Assembly: GCA_018292915.2 (NCBI GenBank)
Contig: JACVVK020000094.1
Coordinates: forward strand, 1,627,501-1,691,500
Direction: 5' to 3'
Origin: Batillaria attramentaria
Lineage: Eukaryota; Mollusca; Gastropoda; Batillariidae
DNA length: 64,000 nt
This document shows, piece after piece, positions 18,991-29,735 of the stretch. Position 1 is the first letter of the stretch. Every line of letters begins with the position of its first letter. The notes below the pieces were generated by a model. It had not been told where the DNA came from and did no database searches. It worked only from the letters and a program-made list of their open reading frames with translations. The position numbers were made by a program, and so were the translations under genes.

Positions 18991-19341
18991 AAGTCCCGAA
19001 ATGAATCTCGTTGAAAGTACAGGTCACTTTCACACAAACTCTTTCATTGCGGATGGGACTGTGCAGAAAATAGCTGCAGTGAAGCATGCATTTCGTTAAT
19101 GTTCGACAGTTGTGTGGGTTTCCTTGAGGGGAGTTTTTGTGTGGCCGTTTCCTGTTCCCTATACGTTGATTGTTATTGTTTGAGCTTAAAGTTTGTTTTG
19201 TATGTAACTGGAGTGAATGGCACCGAAGTGAATGAATGAGCTGATGAATGTGAATGAGATATGCCTGATCATTTCTGCACTTGTTTTTCATGATCGAAAT
19301 AAATTGAGCTTACTTTATGGTTGAAACTTTTCTCAGGAACA

Positions 19342-19345
<4 letters not shown>

Positions 19346-19410
<65 letters not shown>

Positions 19411-19430
19411 TGTGTGCAAGTACTGTGTCT

Positions 19431-19489
<59 letters not shown>
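19346..19489 (+). repeat. Two (GT)n arrays
   Basis: Arrays at 19346-19408 and 19434-19489. In copy B one fused compound array (56672-56841) replaces everything from 18916 to 19489. Confidence 0.9.
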
Positions 19490-19491
<2 letters not shown>

Positions 19492-19845
19492 ATGATCTGG
19501 TTGTCTTTACAAGATCTTTCCAGTTTTGTTAAGCGCACGCGGCTGTCCATATTCAGTCGGCTGTGAAAATTAAGCACACACACACACATCACTATACTCA
19601 TTAATACACAATAGGCCTCTATCACTGGAAACTGGACACAGCACACGTAGGATTTCTTTTACATTTCATAGCGTGGGAAACGAGTGCTCTACTTCTGAAA
19701 CAAATATAGTCTAACGCAGGCAGTGGAAGAAAGGGGGTGGGGGTGGGTGGGGGAGAGGGGTTCCTTTGTGTAGTTTGTTCGGGAGCAGATCATAACAGAA
19801 TACTCAGAGGCCGGGCAGAGGAAAACTACACTCGATCAAACAGAT

Positions 19846-19982
19846 ATGAGGACTGTTTCGCCTGCCGTACTTTTCGGTGAGTTGTGTATTATTGTACTGA
19901 GCTTTGCTTGTCTTTCGTAATGTAACTATCGAAAAAACGACTGACAAAAGCTAAATAAAAACAACAGCAAAATAAAAAAAAA

Positions 19983-20032
<50 letters not shown>

Positions 20033-20044
20033 GCGCGCGCACGC

Positions 20045-20115
<71 letters not shown>

Positions 20116-20998
20116 GGGTGGTGTGGTGTGGAGAGAGAGAGAGAGAGAAGGTGAACTTTTTGGGATTCTCTGCCTGCAAATCTGAGAAATGCGCCCACAC
20201 TGCCTGTTTTTAAGAGTAATCTTAAAACGTTCCTTTTTTTTTTTTTCAAAACCTTTTGTGCATTACGTAAAGGACTGACTGTTACCTGGGAGCTTGTAAG
20301 CGAGCGGGGCGACTGAGAGTTTAACGTCCTTTTCCACCACGTAAGGGTGATATCAAAGACGGGGCAACGAGATAAAGGCCAGCACAAATATTCGGCCCCA
20401 GCCGGGACAGGCAGCTAGTGTTTGAGAGGCCAAAGGGAGAGTAGTCACTTGAGACTTTAGTATTTGTCGAGTGGGGTTATTTCCCTTATATCGTATCGAC
20501 AGAGCACGATCGATACAGCCAACACTGTGGCTTAAAATCACCAGGGTAAGGGTTAACTCTTTCAACGCTGGCAGTTGTCTCTATCGACATTCCCTGGAAA
20601 TATTAGGCGCTTGGAGGGGCTCGTTTAAAAAAAAAATTAAAAAAAATTCACTACTCTTTTCACACCAAGGACCGCGTATCACGTTGAACCACATTCACGG
20701 TCCGGACGTTTCGAATTCCGGCTATGCGTCGGTCATGTGCTTCGGGCTCAAACAGGGCCAGACCCGACACTCGGTCGTCAGTATTGACAGAGTTAACCCC
20801 ATATAGGAAATCGTGTGTCAGAAATTGTGCTCTGTCGCCAAAGAGTTAACCCCAACCAGCCGACCAGCCATGCAATCAACAGAGCTGATGTTTTGTCTTG
20901 TGTTGGTTGTCTCTTCAGCTTTCGCCACTCGTTCCGTCAGCACTCCGCGTCTTCTCATCATTGCTGTTGCCATGGCTACACTACGTCATTTCCTGTAG
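19846..20998 (+). CDS. Reduced family member: signal exon plus GPI-tail exon only
   Basis: Exon 19846-19876 ([10 protein letters not shown], ending in phase 1 before GTGAGT) resembles the family's first exon. Exon 20919-20998 follows a CTCTTCAG acceptor and gives [11 protein letters not shown] then [11 protein letters not shown], ending HFL-stop, like a short GPI tail. Joined, they encode 35 residues with no cysteine module. Between them I find only a LINE scrap, (CA)n, a SINE and a TTAA-flanked repeat. In copy B (57247-58384) two extra T lie just before the acceptor; this shifts any read-through frame but leaves the spliced frame intact, which favours the exon model. It could be a decayed paralogue or a tiny GPI peptide gene. 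Confidence 0.35.
19983..20114 (+). repeat. (AC)n microsatellite with GC-rich interruption
   Basis: Two AC arrays around a short (GC)n/(ACGC)n patch. Translated frames over it are artefacts. Confidence 0.95.
20161..20245 (+). mobile_element. LINE reverse transcriptase C-terminal scrap
   Basis: Reading [20 protein letters not shown] is the common C-terminal motif of L2/CR1-type LINEs (compare the ends of those at 51140-50652 and 60690-61448). Only this end survives. Also present in copy B at about 57530-57615. Confidence 0.65.
20318..20410 (-). mobile_element. SINE family S, truncated
   Basis: Contains AACGTCCTTTTCCACCACG, GATATCAAAGACGGGGC and CCCCAGCCGGGAC, but the tRNA head is missing. Shared with copy B (57706-57795). 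Confidence 0.7.
20549..20856. mobile_element. Possible TTAA-targeting MITE
   Basis: Bounded by GGTTAACTCTTTC on the left and CCAAAGAGTTAACCCC on the right, with TTAA at both edges and a further GAGTTAACCCC inside. TTAA targets are typical of piggyBac-type elements. The inverted match is short, so this is tentative. An open frame inside has no family I know. Confidence 0.4.
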
Positions 20999-21154
20999 GC
21001 ACATTGCCTCCAGTTTCTTGATCAAGATTCCCAGTTTTGAAACAGACAGAACGCCGATATTTTGACTGAATGTTTAGAAACTGTTGAGAAGTGATTCCGT
21101 TAGTCTCTAAAATTTGCTGTGGTGTTACTTGTACCTCTCCCCAAAGGCCCTCCT

Positions 21155-21830
21155 TAGATAAGTGTGATGTGTCTTGCAGAGTGCTTTCCAGTTCCAGTGA
21201 GCTACCTGTAGACCACATGCCAGAGAAAAGAAAAAGCGACGTGGGAAAAAGCGAACAATGAAAAGCTGGTAATGCACTGCAGTAAATCATCTGAAAGTTT
21301 TGGGACAAAGACATCTAATTGACCAGAACCATCAAGAAGGTCCAGCTAGATTGTTGTACTCATGTCTGTTTTTTTTTCAGTGATCATCAACGCCCGTCCT
21401 CCTTAAAACCTCTGTGTTCAACTTGTGGCAGAAAAAAATGAGCAGGACTGGCAGAAGACAAAACAACGCAGGTCTAACAATAGAAGAGAACGCAAGGCTG
21501 CCAAAGGAAGAAATCGGTATATTTGTATTTGTACTTGGAAAAAAAAAAATCACAATACATGAGTTCACTCCCTCCACGCTCCACACACTACAGAAATGGC
21601 CCAGGCTCATCGATCATGCACGGCGCGACTCACCCGAAACTAAGTGCACTCCAGCCAAACCACCTGCAATCAGGGGCGCACGCGCTGCCAACAACAGGCA
21701 CAAAAGCAGCGCATTAGGTGCCTCTCAAAACAACGACACTATATGTGTCAGTGTTGGTGAATGTATAAATCAGAATATGTCTGTTTTTCACGTGCACTTT
21801 CCAACCTTCACCTAATTCATAAACACTCTC
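21155..21830. other. Unassigned stretch after duplication copy A
   Basis: No gene or known element. A 133-codon frame (21414-21815) has no recognisable domain and ends at a repeat border. Confidence 0.4.
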
Positions 21831-22358
21831 TCATGCCGAGTGAATGACGTGACAACCATATTACAGTCATGTATTATGCGTAATGTTAGGCAAGCTACAA
21901 CTTGAGTTGGGTTTTCTGTCATTGGACGTGTACCGTCTTTGTCGACAGAAGTCGTTAACGCGCTGAAAGACACACCGTTTCTTTTCATAAGTACGGAAAA
22001 AGTCAATAACTGACGGAGATGAATCACAGTATCACTGAATGCGTAACGACGCAAGCCTTGCTGGAAGTCAACAGTCGTTTCAACGCCATCGAGAAAAAGA
22101 AACGTTTTATGTGGGAAAAGATTCAATCAATCTATTCAGTTCAACCCAAATATTATAGTAGCAGTTACAGTCTGGGCCAGGCAGATAAAGACGTGTAATA
22201 AAAATGATATTTGGTGTTGACCGGTGGGTCACTTTGCTCCTCTCTACAACCAGCCGTGGAAAAACACGTTAGTTTGGAATCATTTCTTTTTACTTCACAA
22301 AGCAATATAGGAACACCGCTTTGTGCCACTCGAGCAGGGAAAACCATTGAAATGTCAG

Positions 22359-22531
22359 GGTGGGTGGGTGGGTGTTTGGGGATTTAACGTCCTTTTCAAC
22401 CACATAGGGCGATATCAAAGACGGGGCAACGATGAAAAAGCCAGCACAAATATTTGGCCCCAGCCGGGATCGAACTCACGACCCGAGCATTAGAAGTCCA
22501 ACGCTCTACCATTCGACCACCCCGGCTCCCC
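22359..22531 (-). mobile_element. tRNA-derived SINE, family S, full length
   Basis: 173 bp, with tRNA head (box B GTTCGATCC, box A near TGGTCGAATGG) at the right end and a (GGGT)n tail at the left. A perfect 12-bp target duplication, TTGAAATGTCAG, lies at 22347-22358 and 22532-22543. Confidence 0.9.
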
Positions 22532-23271
22532 TTGAAATGTCAGATAAGACTGACGGGTCTGTTGTGCTAATCGCCGATAACTCTCATGACTGAAATTTTC
22601 AAACTGGCAGAGAGAGACGTTGCGCAGTGTGGTGCAGCATAATGGCTTTTGTCGTGTTTGTGCACACTGTCCATAGATCACCCACCTGGCGTTGTAAAGA
22701 CAGGACACTGAAGGGCTGTGTCGGATTAGTGGGACCCGCTTATAAGAAGCTCCCTTACAGTGAATCCCCCTTACAAGAAAGCAAAAAAATTTGGTCCCGT
22801 CGAAGGTGTTCTTTGTTATGACTTATTAAAGCTCGGATATAAGAATCTCGCTTATAAGAAACGTCAAATTCTGGTCCCACCGAGGACGTTAGCTCGGATA
22901 TAAGAAAGTCTAGTCGGTTTTGAGAACTTTACTTTCCAATAGCGAGACCTCCTTCAGTCAGTTTCCTGTAAGCGAGGTCACCTAACCGAAAGTATTTCCA
23001 CGAAAAACACAGCTTGATCCTTTCAGGAAATTTTGACGTCACACCAGATGTGGCTGGGAAGTTTTGAACGACAGGCACATGAAAGCAAAATTTCTCCAAT
23101 AACATTGTGTGTCTTTTTCATTCATGCGCATTACATGGACTCTCACGCACAGTATGTATTTTTCGCAACAGCTTGGGCAGATGCCTGTAGGCCCCTTCTT
23201 TCCCCTTTTTGACTGGTGGAATCGGAAAGGGGAATCCACCTCAGATCTTTGTCACTGAAACGCCTGTCAAA

Positions 23272-23529
23272 ATGGCTGACTCAAAGCCGAAACTGTCAAT
23301 TTCACTCAAAAGGAAAATTAAGCTTATCGAAGAAGTTGAGGCCAAGCCTCACAAGCTGAAAAAGGCTATAGCAGATGAACAGCAGATTCCACCGGCGACG
23401 CTGTCAAATATTCTCAAGAACAGAGAAAAGTACATGTATAAGAAACAATTTTACTCCGGAGACTACCTGCTGAAGAAACGAGACAGAGCGTGTCAGCATG
23501 GAGAGGTTGATGCTGAGCTGTTGAAATGA
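23272..23529 (+). pseudogene. CENP-B/pogo transposase DNA-binding N-terminus
   Basis: 85 residues from ATG. Residues about 10-55 (SLKRKIKLIEEVEAKPHKLK, then IPPATLSNILKNREK) match the CENP-B N-terminal helix-turn-helix found in Tigger/pogo transposases. The frame stops at TGA in ELLK-stop-LKGLR, where relatives have Trp, so TGG to TGA is likely. Nothing after it resembles the DDE domain; the space holds (TC)n, unknown sequence and a compound trinucleotide array. The product could bind the element's ends but not cut them. Confidence 0.8.
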
Positions 23530-23588
23530 CTCAAGGGATTAAGGTACGTTCTACCTAAGTATGCCCATGCCCACTCCCCGTTACCCCC

Positions 23589-23620
<32 letters not shown>

Positions 23621-24056
23621 GGGCAAGTCACGACCTCACCTAAGCTCACATGTGCCTGCCAGAAACAGAACGGCGATTTGGTGCAATGTGTACTGTCACA
23701 CAAGCTTTTACTGTCGTCTCAGTCTTTGACTCTTCGCCTTCAGGCTCACATTGTCATCTTACCGTAAGCGGTTGCAAACAATAGGTGACTGAAAAAAACG
23801 ACATATACCGATTAGATCTAATTTTGACTCATACGTTTAGAGTAGGCGATGGCAGAAAAAGGAACTGACAACCGTATTATTTTTCACATTAAGAAATAAT
23901 GAACTAGCTAAGCGGACTTGCAGCAAAACTATCACGGAAGACGAGTAGCGCTTTCACAAATGTGCAGAGCATGGAATTGGAGAAGGCTACAGTTTAAAAT
24001 CTCATTCGTATGTGGACAGAACGTGACCAGAACGAACCAGTTTAAGAACAACAACC

Positions 24057-24091
24057 ACAGCAGCAGCAGCAGCAGCACCACCACCACCACC

Positions 24092-24123
<32 letters not shown>

Positions 24124-24126
24124 CAA
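24057..24126 (+). repeat. Compound (CAG)n(CAC)n(CAA)n microsatellite inside the transposon
   Basis: Three successive trinucleotide arrays, each differing by one base from the next. Confidence 0.95.
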
Positions 24127-24914
24127 AGTTGATGAGTAATTGTAGATAGGTGTGTTTTATGTTTTTGCCATTATGAAACGTCCAATTTCTGAAAGAAAGT
24201 GGTCTAATTAGCTATTATTTTACTCATTTATTTACTTTTGCTCGCTTATAAGAAAGCACATTCAAAATAGTGTTCAGGTGCTCGGATATAAGAAAGCCCG
24301 CTTCAAATAAAGCCCGCTTATAAGAAACCCCAAAATCGGGTCCCGACGACTTTCTTATAAGCGGGTCCCACTGTAATAATATGCACTCACAGTCTTGCAG
24401 TCAAAGACGTTTTCAAATGAATGGACATAGTTTTCAGAGTGTGGTCGGTAACCATAGGAGCGACAAGTGTAAAAAAAAAAAAATTCCGAGGTAGGGGTGG
24501 TTTGCACATAAAATCAAATAGCTATGAAAAGACTACTGCAAATTACTTATCATCCCGGCGTTTTTGTCTAGTGTGACAACTGCACAATCAAGTGTCCCTA
24601 CTCCCATTATTTCGCATATTCAGCCATTATTAAACAGATTGCACTTTCGGTGGCTGTTTGTGACCAAAGTACCGAAGCGATTTCAATGAACTTTTGATAT
24701 GACACAAGTGGCATACTATTCTTGCGTGCGTGTGTACTGCTCTTTGAGAAAAACCGTTCACTACTCACAACGCAGCAACTACACAATGTCAAGTGACGTC
24801 ACGAAACTGACACACAAAACAACCAGGAAGTCAGTCTCGTCTGTTGTGGCAACCGCTCTCCGCCATATTATTTTGTCCACCCAAACTCGTCAACACAGCA
24901 AGCCATGTAGAGAA

Positions 24915-25160
24915 TACCCGACAAGTGGATTTGGTATAGTGGTTAAAGCTTTCGGCCTACCCATCCTGAGGTCCTGGGTTCGCATCTCTAGTGGGCAGGA
25001 ATTGGGTTGGGAATTCTTCCTTGCCAAATCGGGTCAGATTCACGCGCAGACCTGTTTAATAATAATAATAATAACTGGGTATTGTATAGGCACTTTTACC
25101 CAATTTCTTGAATCGGCTCAAAGCGCCGCGAGCTGAACCGCCCACGTGAATCACACGCAT
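24915..25160 (+). mobile_element. tRNA-headed SINE, family B
   Basis: Box A-like TATAGTGGTTAAAG and box B-like GGGTTCGCATCTC lie about 45 bases apart. An (ATA)n and a GCTCAAAGCGC...GAGCTGAACC block follow; the latter also occurs at 18056 and 55925, so it is probably the shared 3' part. Repeated at 27945-28190. Confidence 0.7.
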
Positions 25161-25281
25161 TCTCTCACACATTGGATATTGAACACATTACAATCACGTG
25201 GTGCGAAGGGTCAGCGCAGCTATTGAAGTACAGGAATTTAGAATTGCATGTATTTTTAAATCAATTTTGTGGGCTGAACAA

Positions 25282-25282
<1 letters not shown>

Positions 25283-25356
<74 letters not shown>
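25283..25356 (+). repeat. (CA)n microsatellite
   Basis: About 36 CA units, followed directly by a SINE-S 3' part (25362-25445). The counterpart at 28336-28400 is shorter and preceded by poly-C. Confidence 0.95.
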
Positions 25357-25357
<1 letters not shown>

Positions 25358-25479
25358 TGTCAGGGGAGCCGGGATGGGGGCCACATATTTGTGTTGGTCT
25401 TTCCCTCATGTGGTGGAAAAGGACGTTAAACCGTCAAGCACCCACCGTCTAACTTGTCGACAGACGCGGTTCGAGTGCA

Positions 25480-26210
25480 GCGTGCACATACAAGTCGTTT
25501 TGCTCTTATGGTTACCGAACACACTCTCAAAACTATGTCGATTAATATTGACAACGTCTTTAACTGCGCGTTGAGCGTGCATATTATTTCTAATTCAACA
25601 CAGCCCTTCAGTGTCCTGTCTTTATCACGCCAGGTGGGTGATGTATGGACAGTTGCATAATGACGACAAAAGCCATATTGCGTCCTCTCTCGGCTACTGT
25701 AATAGTGTGATGATTTCAGTCGTATGAGCTGTCGGCAATTAACACAATAGACCCGTCACTCCTGTCTGATATTTCCAAAGGGTTTTCTACTCATTTCATA
25801 CAAAGCGATGTCCCTATTGCTTTACTAAGTCAAGTGAAGTGATCTCAAACTCACGTGTTTTTTTCCACGGCTGGTGACAGGAAGGAGCACAGTGACCCGC
25901 CAACACCAAATATGATTTTTATTACACGTCTTTATCTGCCTGTTGACGGCTTTCTGCAAGGCTTGCGTCGGTATGCATTCAGTGATACTGTGATTCATCT
26001 CCGTCAGTTATCGACTTTTTCAATATTTACGAAAAGAAACGGTGTGTCTTTCACTGAGCGCGTTAACGACTTCTGTCGCCATAGATGATACATGCCCAAT
26101 GTCAGAAAACCCAACTCACGTTCTAGCTTGTCTGACATTACGCACACTCACGATAATATCATACGTAGTTGTTGTGACGTCAGCTACCCGAAGTAGGAAC
26201 CCGTTCTTTC
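25480..26210 (+). repeat. Dispersed repeat D, copy 2 (empty-site copy)
   Basis: It lacks both the SINE found in copies 1 and 3 (site near 25766-25785) and the Tigger element found in copy 1. It serves as the pre-insertion reference. Confidence 0.8.
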
Positions 26211-26214
26211 TCCT

Positions 26215-27290
26215 ATCACTATGTAATAAGTCCAAATTACATGTGCTAATCTTTAATTGCAAATTCAGACAGAAAGCTGCTGATACAATGTGTGGTGAAT
26301 GTAACTATGCAAGTCAAAGGGAATTACATTTCACGTTAATTTAGATTTCCCGACAGAAATATACAGCGGAAGTTTGAGCCGGGAGCCGTCAGTTTTGTTG
26401 TTCTCCTCCATCTTGAGAAACATTTTGAACAAGACTGTTCCAGCCATAGGTAATGTTGTGACAACAAAAACATAATGTGCTGTAGATTTCTGTCACCATA
26501 GAAATATACATTGTATGAGGGGCGTACCAGAAGTAGTGTCCCTGGTGCCGTAATATGAATAAACGTAACGCCACCAAATCCCTACATGATCTTCAAACAA
26601 CAAATCTCTCTCAACTGGTCATGCAAAGTTTCAACCGCCTACTTCACGCGAGAATATAATTATGGTAGCTTGAATCAAGTATAGTGTTGTACTGTGACAT
26701 GACGGCATTTTAGGGGTCCGGGGTCCTTGTTCACTTCCATCCTGCAAGTTTCTCTTTCTGTGTAGCAAAATGCCGATAGTCGTAAGGAATAGAGGGGAGA
26801 GTGTAGAGTAGATGGTCCAAGAACTGGAGTTCCTGCCCCTGTTGTTATTAATCTATGACCTTGAACGTAAATTGACCTGCATTTTGTACAGCAGGAGAGT
26901 GTGCTGGTTTTCCTTAGTATGGTGCTTGCCGTGTACGAACCAGAAAACTTTGGGGATAACCGTTGTGCAAGAGTACGTGACAGTCAATGTAGATTTCTCA
27001 CTGCAAGACATCAAAAACACCAAGATCACTTTTATGAAAAATAATCACGAGTAAAGGCACCTTTCTGCTGTGAAATTCGGACAGTTAATAATGGTTTGCA
27101 ATAGTTTCGTCCAGCCACATGTGATTGGATCACTTGATGATCAGGCTGGGGAATTCCTGAGGTGGAAAAAACGACTGAAATCCAGGGTGGGGAATTCCAG
27201 GGGCCGCCAAGGCTCCGGCGGGGTGCAGGAGAAGCGCCCAGTTGGGGGGACCAGGGGGGCAAAGTCCCCCGAAGAAAACGAAGTTTAGTA
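26215..27290. other. Unassigned non-coding stretch
   Basis: No gene seen. Short frames here have no domain, splice partner or repeat match that I can support. Confidence 0.4.
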
Positions 27291-27645
27291 CTTTCACAGG
27301 CAATTTGGCAAATGAAGGAAATGGAAAGAATGGGGGAAAATAATGACCGCTGTAAAGAAGACGTGTTTGTTTGGATTCGGGAATCTTTCTTCATACAACT
27401 AGTCATTGTCTTTTCCACCAAGACAAATGTATAAAACGAAACTGAATCAAGCGTAGCAGTTATGGCAGGCTCTTTGGTAAGCACCGCTTTCAGTCCATAT
27501 AGGGAAATGATTAACCTCAATTAACGGCCATCTATAAGCATTTTTTCTCTCCTACATGTTCCCGAAGATAATTCTGAAACACCGAGCATGTTTGCATCAC
27601 ATTATACTTGATTTCACAGATACACCTTATCACAGCAACCAATAA
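27290..27645 (+). repeat. Repeat R fragment
   Basis: Matches part of the right arm of the large inverted repeat (48835-49190), including AATAATGACCGCTGTAAAGA and the block around ATTAACGGCCATCTATAAGC. It continues into duplication block E. Confidence 0.8.
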
Positions 27646-28335
27646 AGTGTCCCTACTCCCATTATTTCGCATATTCAGCCAATATTAAGCAGATTGCACT
27701 TTCGGTGGCTGTTCGTGACCAAAGTGTCGAAGCGATTTCAATGAACTTTTGATATGACACAAGTGGCATACTATTCTTGCGTGTGCTCTTTGAGAAAACC
27801 CGTTCACTACTCACAACGCAGCAACTCCACAATGTCAAGTGACGTCACGAAACTGACACACAAAACAACCAGGAAGTCAGTCTCGTCTGTTGTGGCAACC
27901 ACTCTGCGCCATATTATTTTGTCCACCCAAACTCGAGAATACCCGACAAGTGGATTTGGTATAGTGGTTAAAGCTTTCGGCCTACCCATCCTGAGGTCCT
28001 GTGTTCGCATCTCTAGTGGGCAGGAATTGGGTTGGGAATTCTTCCTTGCCAAATCGGGTCAGATTCACGCGCAGACCTATTTAATAATAATAATAATAAC
28101 TGAGTATTGTATAGGCACTTTTACCCAATTTCTTGAATCGACTCAAAGCGCCGCGAGCTGAACCGCCCACGTGAATCACACGCATTCTCTCACACATTGG
28201 ATATTGAACACATTACAATCACGTGGTGCGAAGGGTCAGCGCAGCTATTTAAGTACAGGAATTTAGAATTGCATGTATTTTTAAATCAGTTTTGTGGGCT
28301 GAACATTTCCATTTCGCGCCCCCCCCCCCCACACT

Positions 28336-28401
<66 letters not shown>

Positions 28402-28617
28402 TGTCAGGGGAGCCGGGATGGGAGCCACATATTTGTGTTGGTCTTTCCCTCATGTGGTGGAAAAGGACGTTAAACCGTCAAGCACCCACCGTCTAACTTG
28501 TCGACAGACGCGGTTCGAGTGCAGCGTGCACATACAAGTCGTTTTGCTCTTATGGTTACCGAACACACTCTCAAAACTATGTCGATTAATATTGACAACG
28601 TCTTTAACTGCGCGTTG
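27645..28617 (+). repeat. Direct duplication block E, copy 2
   Basis: Counterpart of 24590-25575, with the family-B SINE at 27945-28190, (CA)n at 28336-28400 and a SINE-S tail at 28410-28490. Confidence 0.85.
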
Positions 28618-28907
28618 TCCCCATCGAGCAGGAGATCAAGAAAAGGAAATGGGGATGGATCGGACACACTCTGCGAAAGTCAACATCAAATGTCACCAGG
28701 CAGTCCCTTGATTGGAACCCCCAGGGAAAGCGCAAAGTGGGCCGAGCGAAGCAGACCTGGCGGAGGAGTACGGACGCTGAAGCCAAGGCCGCCGGAACGA
28801 CGTGGGCCGAACTAAAGAGGGCGTCCCAGAACCGAGTGCGCTGGCGGAGTGTGGTTGCAGCCCTATGTTCCCCAGGGAATAAAGAGGATTAAACTAAACT
28901 AAACTAA
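28618..28907 (+). mobile_element. 5'-truncated LINE, RTE-like C-terminus
   Basis: 290 bp flanked by a perfect 14-bp target duplication, TTAACTGCGCGTTG (28604-28617 and 28908-28921). It reads IKKRKWGWIGHTLRKS, then NPQGKRKVGRAKQTWRRS, then QNRVRWRSVVAALCSPG. This is the familiar reverse-transcriptase C-terminus of RTE-type and similar LINEs. It ends in (TAAAC)n. Repeat D copies 1 and 2 lack it. Confidence 0.9.
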
Positions 28908-29123
28908 TTAACTGCGCGTTGAGCGTGCATATTATTTCTAATTCAACACAGCCCTTCAGTGGCCTATCTTTATCACGCCAGGTGGGTGATGTATGGACAG
29001 TGTGCACAATGACGACAAAAGCCATATTACGCTGACGTCTCTCTCTGTTAGTTTGAAGATTTCAGTCGTATGAGTTGTCGGCAATCAGCATAATAAAACC
29101 GTCACTCATTTCTGATATTTCAA

Positions 29124-29297
29124 GGGGAGCCGAGGTGGCCGAATGGTAGAGCGTTGGACTTCTAATGCTCGGGTCGTGAGTTCGTATCCCGATGGGGCCA
29201 AATATTTGTGCTGGCTTTTTCATCGTTGCCCCGTCTTTGATATCACCCGTATGTGCTGGAAAAGGACGTTAAATCCCCAAACACACACCCACCCACC
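29124..29297 (+). mobile_element. tRNA-derived SINE, family S, full length
   Basis: 174 bp, with box A TGGCCGAATGG and box B GAGTTCGTATCCC, ending in (ACCC)n. Near-perfect 12-bp target duplication CTGATATTTSAA (29112-29123, 29298-29309). The site is the same as in repeat D copy 1. Confidence 0.9.
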
Positions 29298-29735
29298 CTG
29301 ATATTTGAATGGTTTTCTGTGGATATTTCGAACAATGCGATGTCCCTATCGCTTTATAAAATACAGTGAAGTGATTGCAAACTTAGTAACGTGATTTTCC
29401 ACAGCTGGTTGTAGAGAGGAGCAGAGTGACCCGCCGGCCAACGCCAAATATCATTTTTATTACACGTCTTTATCTGCCTTGTCCACATTGTCACTACCAC
29501 TATAGTATTTTCCTTTGGGTTGAACTGAATTGATTGATTGAATCTTTTTCCACATAAAACGTTTCTTTTTCACGATCCCGTTGAAACGACTGTTGACTTT
29601 CTGCAAGGCTTGCGTCCGGCTTACTCATTCAGTGATACCGTGATTCATCTCCGTCAGTTATCGATTTTTTCAATATTTATGAAAAGAAACGGTGTGACTT
29701 TCAGCGCTTTAACCTCCTTGCTGCCAGGCCTGTTT

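Larger units (their letters stand above)
11532..21154 (+). repeat. Segmental duplication, copy A
   Basis: This block matches 49955-58538 in the same order and orientation at high identity, apart from element insertions and array-length changes. Similarity starts at CCAATGAACTTGACGCG and ends at GGCCCTCC. It carries the satellite, SINEs, gene 2 and the reduced signal/tail gene. Confidence 0.9.
22729..24373 (+). mobile_element. Tigger/pogo-type DNA transposon, defective
   Basis: Terminal inverted repeats GTGGGACCCGCTTATAAGAA and its complement lie at the two ends. The left copy lacks the first two bases (CA). Subterminal GCTCGGATATAAGAA blocks repeat inside each end. TA flanks both sides (22727-22728, 24374-24375). 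The matching site in repeat D copy 2 is empty with a single TA, which proves the insertion. It codes for a CENP-B-like DNA-binding domain but no DDE catalytic domain. Confidence 0.9.
21835..24480 (-). repeat. Dispersed repeat D, copy 1, carrying a SINE and a Tigger insertion
   Basis: Reverse-strand relative of 25480-26210 and 28540-29735. The repeat is about 0.9 kb; here it is expanded by a SINE (22359-22531) and a DNA transposon (22729-24373). Repeat sequence resumes after 24375 and matches copy 2 across the junction. Confidence 0.75.
24590..25575 (+). repeat. Direct duplication block E, copy 1
   Basis: Nearly identical to 27645-28617. It contains a piece of repeat R, a tRNA-headed SINE, (CA)n and a SINE-S tail, and runs into repeat D in both places. 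Confidence 0.85.
28540..29735 (+). repeat. Dispersed repeat D, copy 3, with LINE and SINE insertions
   Basis: Same orientation as copy 2. It carries the LINE tail at 28618-28907 and a SINE at 29124-29297. Confidence 0.8.

Noticed and set aside
20813..20998. [20 protein letters not shown] as a continuous signal-peptide protein
   Set aside because: Copy B has two extra T in this stretch that break the frame, while the spliced exon from 20919 stays intact; the upstream part is better read as intron.
26505..26720. Possible mariner-like end at GAGGGGCGTACCAGAAGTAG
   Set aside because: No matching opposite end, target duplication or coding sequence found.
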